Of a DNA stretch of 64,000 nucleotides, positions 24,106-35,900 are shown piece by piece; the first letter of the stretch is position 1, and the number at the start of each line of letters is the position of its first letter. Source of the stretch: Nissolia schottii (Eukaryota > Streptophyta > Magnoliopsida > Fabales > Fabaceae); contig QANU01066119.1 in NCBI GenBank assembly GCA_003254905.1, forward strand, positions 709,142 to 773,141. Reading direction: 5' to 3'. The notes under the pieces are model-generated. The model did not search any database and had not been told where the DNA came from. It saw nothing but the letters and a program-made list of their open reading frames with translations. Made by a program: the position numbers and the translations under genes.

Positions 24106-26284
24106 TTTTAAAAAAAATATATTTGAAGTTTTTTTTTCCTACAAAAGAGAAAAGGTAAAAACACCTTTTTAATCTTGTAACAACGTTGTTTTAGTGCAAA
24201 AGAAAAACTCTATTGGAGTATGAAGGGATACCTTATTGAAAATTTTGTGTGACTAGCATAAGTTGATTAAGAACTCAAATTAATTTGATGTCAAAGTAAT
24301 TAGTGTTATTTAACTCCAATTATTTTATAAATATTATTGTTATTGAACATATTATTGTTAAACACTGCTCATTAGTGGGTTTGTTATGGGTCTCTGTGTT
24401 TGGGTTTGCTATAATGGGAAGGTTTGATCCATGGAGAGTACCCTGCTTCTAGCTATATATAAGGTGTTAGTTGATCCATTGACATTAACGCAGAAAACCT
24501 AATATGGAATAGAAGTAGTAATCTCTCCCCAATCCTAATTTTGGTTATCTCGTTTACCATGACTATGGAGGCTCATTCCGAGTATTACTGTATCAATTTC
24601 ATATATACTGATTATTGTTGTTGTTTCACATGTCATAATTCAATGTTAAATTGTTCATGTAAATTTTAAAGTGTATTGTTACTATTGTTTGACGCTAAAA
24701 TTTTCTTCTATTGGTATCAGAACCAAATTAACTACTGGTTATTTGTGGAATGAAATGAATAATTGTTTGTTAATACAACACAAATTGAATTTGTTTTTTT
24801 AATAAAAAATTGTGTTATTAACCTTGAAATTGATTGGGGGCTTTTATTATTGGAATCATTTTGAGTATTTCAATATGATAATTTGTGAATTGGTTTCGAA
24901 TTGAAGGAGATATATTTTGTTGAACCTGTATGAACCCTAAGATATCTCAATTTGGGATTTTAAGTTTTGGTTGATAAAATTTGAAAATTCCTTAGGGCTT
25001 TCGATAGATACTGAAATTTCAAATTGATCTTGATTGGAATCGTGAAATTTGGTTGAGAATCAAGTGAGACTTTCGTCAAACACTCCAGCTATAGAACCAT
25101 TTTTGTTTGAATGAAAACTGGAAAGTTCGGAACCCTTTTGGATGAAATTGATCTCAAAATCTTGTAGTACTCGTCATTATGATTCTAGTGCCACCGAAAA
25201 AGTTTGATTTCGTGGCCGGACGAGTGAGAATGAGCGGTTGACTTGTTCACCACGTAGTGGCTTAGCGTGACCCAGATCCTCACCCAACTGGAGGTTAGGA
25301 ATGACCTATAGTGAACGCTTGCGACACCCACTTGCAAGGAGTGGCGTGTGTGACCCCCTCCCAGGCCCAAATTTTTGCCATTTTTGGCAGAAATTAATTT
25401 ATTTTTTATTTTTGAATTATTGGTGAATTTTATTTAATTTTTGGGCACAAAAAAATATTTATTGTATAATTTTGGAATATTAAAATGATTAAAATTATGT
25501 GGTACTCTCCGAACTTTGACCTGTAAATTTTTATGCATATTCATCACATTATTGGACACTATTTTTTGGCGCACTCTAGAGTTAATGTACTTTGATTATT
25601 GAAATAATTTTGACTCCTTATGTGTTTAATATTGTACTTTATAATTATACAATATTGTTATTAATTATTGCACAATATTTTTTCGAGTTGTTATTTGGAA
25701 ATTTTGGAATTATTGTTTGCATTTTTTTTTATAATTGTGAGCTCGCATTTACGAAACCAATTATGATAAATTGTAATTTTGTGATTATTTAAATATTATT
25801 TTGGTTAATATGTATGTACAAAAAATTTTGTTAAATATTTTCACTATTGAATTATGTACTACATGTTATGAGTTTTTGTATCATGTTCCAAGTTTCAGAT
25901 GCTAAAGTTTATATATTTTGATGCTTTGGAATTATTTGTTTTAAGTTTTCAAATTTAATAATGATGAAAATTATGAGATACTCTATTCGATTTCGAGTTA
26001 GAAAATATTTTGTTGATATTTATGGCATTTTTGGTTGTATCTCATAATTTGTTTACTCTAAGATTTTATGATTTTTAACAATTAAAATAATTTTGATTCT
26101 TATTTTGTAAATATAGTATTGTATACTACAATTTTTGGGACATTGCAATTTTGAATTTAGTGCAATGTTGGTCTAAGAGCTATTATGTTTTTCTTTTTTG
26201 GAACATGATAACTTTGTACACTCTCATGTTAATTTGAAATAATGTTTTTTAATAAAATTTTGGCATACTGATTTTATGCAGTTT

Positions 26285-26330
26285 AAGTGGGAGAATGTTG
26301 AATTATTGTGTGGATTGCATAAATCACTAT
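26285..26330 (+). other. Second PPT/LTR-start-like junction
   Basis: AAGTGGGAGAATG is followed by TGTTGAATTATTGTGTGG, the layout of a copia-type polypurine tract and LTR start in the middle of the non-coding element. No matching PBS was found downstream. It may mark a second, nested or tandem element. Confidence 0.4.
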
Positions 26331-26412
26331 TAAATTTAAGATTTATTTCAAATTAATTAAATGCTTTCAAAAATATTTTTATTTTGAAAATATTAACTTT
26401 TGGGAGTGATTA

Positions 26413-26415
<3 letters not shown>

Positions 26416-26453
<38 letters not shown>
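26416..26453. repeat. (TA)n microsatellite
   Basis: A pure TA run of about 38 bases inside the LARD-like element. Confidence 0.9.
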
Positions 26454-26458
<5 letters not shown>

Positions 26459-28998
26459 CATTTTGACAATTGTGATAAAATATAAAATGTTGTTTACAAT
26501 ATTTGTGAAATTATTTATGCTTCCATTGTTTATAGTAAAATTATGTTATCACCAAACATTTTGGGTAAAATATTATTTGTCATGGAGAAATAATTATAAT
26601 TTTGTTAATATCTCTATGTTTTATTTGACCAGTCATGTTGTGCATTTTTTTAAGGGAGCTTTGCTCACTAATTATTATTTATTAAATAATCTTTTGTGCT
26701 CCCTTTTTTGGTTGAGTATTTATCCACTATAAATATTTCAATTTTATTACTCGTGTGACATTGAGGATTGTATTAATAATGAACTTACCCTTCAGTATAT
26801 CTTTATTAATATAATTATTAATGATTTGATAATGATGTTTCTTGAAGTTTTCACTATCCTTTTGATACTAGTTATAGGGACATAATCTTATTGTTTATGT
26901 AAACACTATGCTCATGCATTATAACATTGAGATTCCCCAAAGGAATTACATTGCGTGAGAGGGCTTTATTGGGCATTTTGTAGCTATCCAAAAATTTTAT
27001 GAATTTTGTTTTCGCTTTTAGTGAAATTTATCCTTGTTAAATAAAATTATTTTATTAATTTATTTTTAATGGATTGCGAATATTGTTGGATTGCATAGAT
27101 AATGAGCATACCCTTCGGTGTGACATTATTTGACATAATCGTTGCGTGATAAGAAAAATAATTTAATTATATTTTATATATTGCAAATAATTTTTTTTAT
27201 GATATTGATAATATTGTTTTTCTAAGTGAGAGACTTGTATATTGTGATTCTAGACCCTTCGAAGGGATTGTAATGATACAAGTGCTTTAGCTCAATTAAT
27301 TGAACATGAAAAAATATTAATATGTGAGAAAATATTATTTTGGTTTATGATTTTCTCTACCTTTTGGTTTGTCATCGCTTTAAATTTTAGGACCTTAATA
27401 AATGTCCTTGATTGTATTGTTACTCCCGAATATATTGAAATTTTGATTAATAGGAGTTAGAGACTTTATATTGTGCTATGTCCTTAATTATTGTTGATTA
27501 TAGGTCCAAAAAATTACTCCCACGGTTAGTAAACTAATATTATGCTCAGACGAATATTGACTTGTTTTTGTATGAATTTTCAATGACAGAAAGGAGATAT
27601 TTGTTGTAAAGTGTCAAATAGACACTTATGATATCCTTGAATTTTATAGGCAGGGTATGTAAAACTAATTTTGTGAAATTTTGTGATCAACCCAGTCTTT
27701 GTAACTTTGCACTTTTGTGTTTCTCTCTATTTTAAAATTTTGTTATGAGAGAATAACTGCGAGTTTCAAACTCAATACTTCATTATAGAGTTTATTTTCT
27801 GTCCCACTATCACTTGTTGAACCATTAGAGTATTTGAAATTGTGATCTTTAATGAAAATGTTGTGTTGTTTCAATATGTTGAATTAGTGAGAGAAATGTG
27901 TATTTTTATTGTTGTTATGTTTTTTTTCTCTATATTTAGTAATGTTTTGCCGTATATTGGTTTGCGTTCATTTTGTGTTTATATGACATATCATGATTAA
28001 CTCTTGTCAATTATGTAACTACAGAACTCATGGTTGTTGATCTCCTAAGCAAGACTAGCAACCTATAAGGGTATAATGATGTCCTTTTGGTATTTTGGGT
28101 TAGTGGGAGTTTGTTATAACCTCGTGTTATCATGAATGTCATTTAAGTTTGCACAACTTAATTATTGATACAATTTTGTGTAATGACATATAGTTGAGAC
28201 ATATTGGACTCAGTCTCAATATTTGTGCTTATATCTCAGAAAGCATTTGGGGTGAATGCATTGTTGCCATATATTATTGACCTAGTGTTATTGTGAGCGC
28301 TTTCATGTTCATATGACACGTTTTTTGAGATATTTCAGACCCAATCTCATTTTGTTGCTGTGTTGAGATTTTTTTTGGTTTTCATGTAGCATCTTGGGTA
28401 AATGTTGTGCCAATTTGTTTAAAATTGTTTTGATTGCATTTATACATTCAATTTTATTGTTGCATTCTCATTTACCCATACACCACATTTTGTTAGTTCA
28501 CCGGGAGATGAGTATCTTGCATATATGATATCAACACTTCTTCGAGTATGATTTTTTCTGCATTGTTGAGTGTTTGTTATCCCGTAATGAACGATTTTGT
28601 TGAGAGTGCTTACTCGATCTTGACATCTTGTTGTGATAATGTACTGATGGATTAATACGAGAATTCTTGTTTTAACTTGTGTTATTCAAGTGGGAGATTG
28701 TTGAAAATTTTGTGTGAACTAACATAAGTTGATTAAAATAAGAGATTAACGTTAACTAGACGGACTAATAATTTTATAAATAAATGATTAAATTGAATTT
28801 TTTAAAAATAATTAAATAAATTAATATATTTAGAAGAGAAAAAAAATCGACCTATTTTTCTTTTCCTTTTCTTTTGGAGGGGAAACACACGTGGTGTTAA
28901 AACCCACACCCACCCAAAATCTCAAAACCGACGCCTCAGTTTGTTAAATTTCGAACTGAGAAAAGACCATAACAAATCCAACATAGTTTCAATTCCAA

Positions 28999-31569
28999 AT
29001 GGCCAAACTCCACACACCCGATTCGGATTCCGACGACAATGCCTCAAGCCCAAGTAGCTCCTCCTCCTCGGAGACCGCCGCGAAGGGCGGCGGCGCGTCG
29101 GAGTATGAGAGGCAGAGGCAGTCGAGGATCGCGGAGAACAAGGCGAGGCTGGCGGCTCTTGGGTTGCCCAACATGGCCTCCTCCCTCAAGGGCCTTTCGA
29201 GTATCAAGAACAACAAAAAGGGGAAGGAGAAGAACAAGGTTAAAGAAGACGATGATGAAGAGTATAGACCCGATGACGATGGAGAGGGAGAACCCACCTC
29301 AGATTCTTCAAGCGGAGACGATGAGCGTGATAAAGATGAAGACTTTGTCGTTGGAAATTCTTCTGGGTCGCGGAAAAGGAAGGTGGGTAGTATAAAGATC
29401 ATTTTTTTCTCGCTGAAGTTTCTTTTTTTCAATTCGTTTTCTAATGTTAATGAAATTGGTTTGAGATTTTCTTTGCTTGGTGTCTATATTTTTATTTCTT
29501 TGCAAAATTGAGTCAATTCGTTGGTAAAATGATCAATTTGAAGATACAGCTATTGTTTGTGTCCTGTGATTTGGCTTTGGTAATGTGTATTTTTAAAGTA
29601 GTTGAGTGCACAGGCCTGTGACTTACTGAAAATTACTTTGGCATTTGCGATTCTTTTTACTTGATGACTTTTTACATAATGTAGGGTTTAGTTACAAATT
29701 CTGAATGGGAGTTGGTTAGAAATTAGTTTGTTTTTTAATTAGTTACATTTCCTCTATTATATATAAGTTACATTCTAACTCACTCTGATTATGTTTCTTA
29801 ACATCATACCTACTGCAGCAGGTGAAGAACAAAAGTTCAAAAATGAAAGCTAAAGTTTCTGTTAAGAAGCACTGTGGTAGTAACTCGGAGTACATTGATG
29901 ATGACGACGACGACAAAGCTTTGAGGAAGGTAGTTTTGGTGTTTGCAGATCCTGTTGCTTTTCCCATGCTGCTGATGTGAATAATGCTATGAATAATAGA
30001 AGAGATCTTAACTGTATGATATTTGTGGGTAGGCAATTGCTCTTTCCCTTCAAGACGCTGCAGAAGGTTCCTCTGAGAAGAATGTGATGAACATTACTAA
30101 GGCTGGGAAAAAGGGAAACATTCACATTCAAGAAGATAAGGGAAAAAAGAAGAACAAGAAATCGGTTTGTACTGAGCCTGCTATTCTATTAAACATAACA
30201 TACTCTCCTTTCCTTTTAAAAATCCTTTAAGCATGTTTGGAGTCATTTGTCTTTTAATATATGAATGTGACGACAACAGTTTGCCAGTCGACTGCAACTG
30301 ACCGAGGATGAAGTCATTGTCCACTTCTTCCAGCTTGATGGTAATTTCTGCTGCTGTTATCTTTTTTGTTTTTTGAGGGAAAGGAACAGTGGCAAGAGAT
30401 CGATTGCGAAGAGTTATATTTGTATCACCTATCCATCAAAGAGGAACCATGTTTCCCCTTAAACTTACAATTTTCCAAGTGCATAAAAAGCAATCTGGTC
30501 TAAGAAGCCACTTTTTGCCCATTACAATGCTACTTTTAATGGTTATTACAAAAGCAATTGGTGGTACTCTAGGTTTTTGTATGTATTGATTGGCCTATGC
30601 CCGATATAAGTGTGTATTTGCTGTTTCAAGTATCAAAGAGCTGTCATAGATTTGGATGAGCTTAAGAAATTTTTTTTTAAGTAGTTTTATTGGATCCAAT
30701 TTCTTTTATTTTCATAAGCTCAGCCTTTTAAGAAAGCAATTCAACTGGAAACAATTTATATGAAAAGTTATTTCATAGCTTTTTCAAATTTGCACTACCA
30801 AGTTACTACTTAAGCTCTAAACTAAAGATGAGAAGTCTAGTAATTAAAAAATGACATCAAGACCTAGTTATTTTATTGTGATCTGGTTCTCATTTTATAT
30901 TAAAATGAGGGAAGAAATTTTTATTTCTCCTTTTTGTTTTCTACTTTTAATTCATACACAAGCAGTTGGTGATTGACAAAGGGAAGTTATGGGTTATGGC
31001 AATGCAGAAGCAGGAAAAGGAGCTGTAACGAAAAGGGATTTACAAAGGGCTGCCATAGCTCATGATTTTACATGGACAGACAAAGAGTTAGTTGATATGA
31101 TTCGCTGCTTTGATAGTGATGGAGATGGAAAGGTCAGTATTAACAGCATTTTCAATGGTTTGTTTTATGTTTTTTGGTTGAAGTTCAGGGGGAGAACATA
31201 GAATAACCTCTTGGCTCTAGAACTTACCCGTTTTCTCATTTGAACTTTAATTGATGACTGCCAAATTATTCTGGAAAATATCATATGTATTGGACTTGAT
31301 ATAAGAGGGTGAGCCTCTGCGCAACGATAAGGTTGTTGCCTCGTGACCTTGAGGTCATGGTTTTAAATCCTAGAAACAGTCTCTTACCTTGTGGGAGTAA
31401 GGTTGCATACATCTATCCTCCTCAGACCACATTAGGTGGGAGTCTCGTGCACTGGACTGCCCTTATTGAATTGTATTTGAACTAACATGTATAATGTGTT
31501 CTGTTGCAGCTAAGCCTTGATGATTTCCAGAAGATTATTGTTCGTTGCAACATGATTAAGGGGTCTTAG
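28999..31569 (+). CDS. Acidic UIM/EF-hand protein, six exons
   Basis: Exons by GT-AG borders and frame: 28999-29382, 29822-29929 (29819 is an equally good acceptor, adding one Gln), 30033-30164, 30280-30340, 31008-31132, 31510-31569. They join without a stop to 289-290 residues. Residues 1-128 are Ser/Asp/Glu-rich, with a conserved-looking helix (YERQRQSRIAENKARLAALG) and a basic end (RKRK). Exons 2-3 encode an acidic run followed by ALRKAIALSLQDAAE, which fits a ubiquitin-interacting motif. Exon 3 ends in a Lys-rich stretch. Exons 4-6 form a centrin-like EF-hand pair: a first loop lacking most Ca2+ ligands (starting DEAGKG) and a canonical second loop (DSDGDGK, then LSLDD), which is split by the last intron. 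No signal peptide or membrane span is seen. It is probably nuclear and calcium- and ubiquitin-responsive, but that is inference. The exact family name is not recognised. Confidence 0.8.
31305..31464 (+). mobile_element. Au-type SINE in intron 5
   Basis: The sequence starts GAGGGTGAGCCTCTGCGCAA and continues with GTTGTTGCCTCGTGACC, TTGAGGTCATGG and a 3' end GTGCACTGGACTGCCCTT. These phrases identify the plant Au SINE, a tRNA-derived retroposon with A and B boxes. The B box (GGTTTTAAATCC) is mutated. It lies in the last intron of the EF-hand gene. Confidence 0.85.
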
Positions 31570-31605
31570 GTGAGAGATTATGGCTCCAAATTTTAAGACA
31601 TTTTG

Positions 31606-31682
31606 ACGGGTTCAGGTTGTGTAAATCTACCCTCTCAAGAAGACTGTATCATGTAGGAATCTCTTGCACCGGACTGTTGGCT
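31606..31682 (+). mobile_element. Au SINE 3' fragment in the 3' UTR
   Basis: CAGGTTGTGTAAATCTACCCT...GTAGGAATCTCTTGCACCGGACTG aligns with the 3' half of the complete copy 150-300 bases upstream. It begins about 40 bases after the EF-hand gene's stop codon, so it is probably part of that gene's 3' UTR. Confidence 0.6.
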
Positions 31683-32917
31683 GTGACCACTAGAAAGATT
31701 CTTGGATGTATACATTTTGTGTGGAATGAAACAGATTTTCAGTATCAGTGCCCTCTTTTATGAGTTGTACAAGGTTGCTTTTCTTTGTTCTTTTTCTAAT
31801 CTGTTTTCTTTTCTGTTGTTATGAGTTTGATATCATTGTAAGTGGTGTTTGAGCTAATTTACACACACTTTGACTAAATTCAAAGTCAAAGCCATTCAAC
31901 ATGTATGTGAATGACAATGGCATATATCATAAGAAAGCAAACTCTGGTTTCAAGTGTAAACTAGAACCTTCGCATCATCAACTTTACCTTCAACATTTGA
32001 AGAGTTGGAAGTAGGGGACAAAAATCAGATTAAGGAACTTTTGTTTTGAAGGGGTTTTGGAAATGTCCATTTTCGATGGCAGATATAATGGGCATGGATA
32101 TAACTAGATGTGGGAAATCAAGTTACTCACATGGCTTAAAAAAGTAAGAAATTTTTTAAAGAAGTCTCTACACTACTTATCTGGGGCAAGAAACATGAAT
32201 TAGAACATACTATCTTTTTAGATAAAATTGTCTATGAAATCTAACATAATTATTAAGGATGGGAACTTGATGACTATCAAATCTAAAAGGATGAGTGGAG
32301 AGGTAACTGCAATTCCAAGTCAGGCCATTAGTTATAAATGAAACTATAACAGTTAACAACAACAAAGAAGAAGAGAGTCAGTAGAAGATTATCAATATTA
32401 CTTAGAAGTGCTATTTCTGGTTTATTTTGAAGTTATAGATTTTAGTTTCATTGTCAAACACGTGGCAAATCTCTCCAAAATAGTTTGTCAAAAACCATGG
32501 GTTGAAAAATTGATTTTGGCATATTTTCCAGTCACAAACAACAACCAAATTTTATCCCACTGCGTGAAAATCAACCACACGTATTAAACGATGCTATAGT
32601 ACTTTGTCTTAGATCATGTTTGCACTCAAACCACTCCGGACACAAACTATGTTCAAATATATATATATATATANCAGCTAAAAATTAATCACATTTAACA
32701 CTTCAAATTGTTAATACAATTTTATCATCAAACTTCTAATGTTCTACCATTGCTATGACTGATAAGAAGTTACCAATGTCGGATCACAATTCCCAAATTC
32801 TCTAGGTGCAACACACGACTCAGTATTACAATTGGTTCCTTCATATCACACATTTTTTCTCTCTCTCTCTCTCTGCATTTGATTCATTTCTGAGAAGCTG
32901 GCAACATTATTACAAGG
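31683..32917. other. Spacer between convergent genes
   Basis: Presumably contains both 3' UTRs. A (TA)n run at 32659-32673 ends in a single N at 32674, an assembly gap mark. A (CT)n run lies near 32858-32873. No gene is seen. Confidence 0.5.
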
Positions 32918-35900
32918 TCACGACCTCTTCAATAGGTAACCCAAAATGATGCCAATAAAGCCAACTAGAACCACATACATGAATGGGAGACCACCGCCGC
33001 TTCTGTTGGCTCCGCGCCTCAAAAGTTCCTGCAAACAGAAGAAGATTCCGAGTCAATAAAAAATTTTCCATCACAAATCATGAAATCTAAAACAACCACA
33101 ATATGATGCAGTTACTAACTTCTGCACTAATCATTTAACAGTTATGCAAGAAGAATAATCAATCAGAAGTTAGAAGGGTACAGGAAAAGTTTTTGTAGGA
33201 TCTAATTTTTATATGGCCGACGACAAAAAGAATATGGCAAGAGTGAGAATAAAGCATGTAATGACTATCATGACTTCATATTCAGCAATAATGCATGGGG
33301 CAGTGAACAAGTCTCAGTTCATAGTATGATTTGAGGGGGAAAGGGTTAACTCTGAGAAATACTGCAACAGACCATCGAAGTGTTTCTTCTTACCACATCT
33401 TCAGTAGGTGATAGAAGAGCCAGGCACATTTTAAGGAATTGGAAAAGGTTATAAACTAATCGGCAAAGTATAATGTGATTTTGGAAGGCGGTAGTTAAAT
33501 TTAAAGATGTTCTTCGGTTTGTTTCGGTTTATTTCGGACAATCAACCAACCAAACTACTATAAGAAGTTTTGGAAATTAACAAAGAACAGAACCTATGCA
33601 TAACATTAATTAAACCAAAAGCTTCCAAGAACTAAAATTTTCAAGTTAATAAACATTTTGGTCCCTGCAAGAATTGCGAGTTAACACTTAAGTCGCTCAA
33701 AGAAAGTTTCCTCGAATTTTAATCCCCGAGACGTTTATCATGTTGAAGAAAGTTAGTCCTTCCGTTAGGTGTGATCTGTTAACTAGACTATTAATTGACA
33801 TGTATATGACATGTATCGAATTTCAGTTCTCACGAAACCAAAGCACATAAATTCCCTGAAATGAAACGTAACAGCGAGAGAATGCCCATTTTTTGAAATG
33901 AAACCCACACAGATTATAATGTGTTTTAGAGGATTTTAGTGCTTTGGTGTTGTGAGAATTGAAACACATCATTTCAATTGAATTCAGGTCAGATACAATA
34001 TGTCAATTAACGGTCATGTCATCAATTCTATTACTAGCTAATGGATAATATTTAACAGAAGGACTAACTTGTTACAATAATACAAATGCCAAGGACTAAA
34101 ATGTTAGCACATTTTTTTATTGGGACTTAAGTGTTGAGTTGTAATTTATTCCGAAACCAAAATGCATATTAACTTAATTTTCAACCACTCATGGCCATGG
34201 TAGCGCATAGTCACACAAGTTACTATTTCTTCTGATCTTAAAAACCAAATATAATTTAGAAACTGGGAAACCCAACACTCCAACAGGTTCCCGTTGATCC
34301 CACCGCCTCCATTTTCCTGATCCTTTATCACATGGAATCACAAACAAGTTTTTAAGATATTCGGATATAATTGATTATGAACAGAAGATTAAGATGACGT
34401 GAAACTTTTCCAAACTGTAAATTCAGAGTTAAAGAGATGGATATTAAATTCAGTATATCCTAATAGTTGCATGACATAACACGAGAACATATTAGAAGCA
34501 TTGAAATATCACAATATCCACACTTTCATATGGAGTGAACTTAACCAAAATGATTAAATGGAAATAACATATATTCATAAGATAACCAAAGGAAACATTC
34601 AGGATAACAAGTGTAAAAGCATGCTTAAAAGACTTTTCTTTTCTAAATAAATTCCATACCAGTTCTTGCTTAAGCCTTTTATTTTGCTCAATAACAGAAT
34701 TCCTCTCCTCAGTTGCCTTAGAAATAAGAGCCCTTGCCTGAAATAATAAGAAATAAGAAATTTAAAACAAGCACCAAATTTCCCGCATTCAGACCTCACA
34801 AAGAGCAATGCCAAGCTCTTCTCATAGATATTATAGGCCATGGGGCCTACTGGCAAATTTATTCCAATAATGTAATCACCAATGTAAGTATATGACATGA
34901 ATAAAATTCATCTTCAAACAGTTTATCTCTGGTGCATTCCTTAATTACATTCCTATGAACCACAGAGAACCATAATGCAACTAGCTTATGCAAAACCTAG
35001 ATGAGTACAGTAAATTTAGAAAACTTACAAACTTGTTTGTTTCAAAAACATTTAAAAGGCGATTCGTTCCAACCTCCTAATACTAAATAAGAATCATCGC
35101 GATCTTAGATATCTCTCCCATGACGTGCAATCTTCACCTTAACTAAGCATAAACCTTTAAAGAGGAAGGGTCCAAATGAAGTTATGATTGCATTTGAATA
35201 CTTGTTTGGGCCGGAATCAATTGAAAACATCAAGAATTAGTTTTCCCAAGTTAAAATGTGTTCTATTCTATGCTGCATAGCATAGGAATTTTAATGTGAA
35301 GTGCTCTTTTTTCAATACATAAAGAAACCTAAGGAATGAACAAGATATCCTTCAAAAATCTAAATGTTAAAGAACAACAGACGTGAGACACACATATTTC
35401 ACCTCAAATGAAGCATCCTGTTCAACCCCCTCATGGAAAGCTTTTGAAGCCTGCAATGCATTTTTATTACAAGTTACAACAATTAATTAAGACGAAAAGG
35501 AGAAGATTTTTGTTAAAAAAGTATATGCAAATCCACTGGTTACTTACAACTGTATATTCAGGAGCACTTGAGTGCCCATTTTCTGACACAGACGCCCGAG
35601 GCGAGGAATCTTCCTCAGATCCTTCTTGGACTGGGGATGGTGGTCGAGGAGAAACATAAACAACTCTCAATTTGCACTCTTCCACAGCATGGCCAGATTC
35701 TTTATTGAACTACAAGCGGCAAGCACAGAAGAAAACCATTACATTATGCAAGGTGGGTAAGAACAGTCCTATATTCTGTTTTGGAAGATATGCCAGTCGT
35801 CAAATACATGGTTATTCTATCAAGAAACCGGGTTCTTAATGGTTACCATTTCCGGGGTAACATCTTTGGTGGTTGCTCCAGGACTGGCAACTACACTCTG

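Larger units (their letters stand above)
24234..28736 (+). mobile_element. Non-coding LTR retrotransposon (LARD-like)
   Basis: The left LTR starts TATTGAAAATTTTGTGTG. The same start (TGTTGAAAATTTTGTGTG) recurs at 28699, directly after a polypurine tract (AAGTGGGAGAT, 28688-28698). A primer-binding site, TGGTATCAGAACCA, complementary to plant initiator tRNA-Met, lies at 24712-24725, putting the left LTR at about 24234-24708. The LTR has a TATA box (CTATATATAAGG, near 24452). The right LTR matches for only ~38 bases and is then truncated. The ~4-kb interior is AT-rich with stops in every frame and no gag or pol motif. A second polypurine-like tract at 26285-26295 suggests nesting or rearrangement. 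Confidence 0.65.

Noticed and set aside
28989..29432. 147-residue minus-strand frame over exon 1 of the EF-hand gene
   Set aside because: Ser/Leu-rich antisense of the acidic/Ser-rich coding exon; the plus strand has consistent splice sites and domains.
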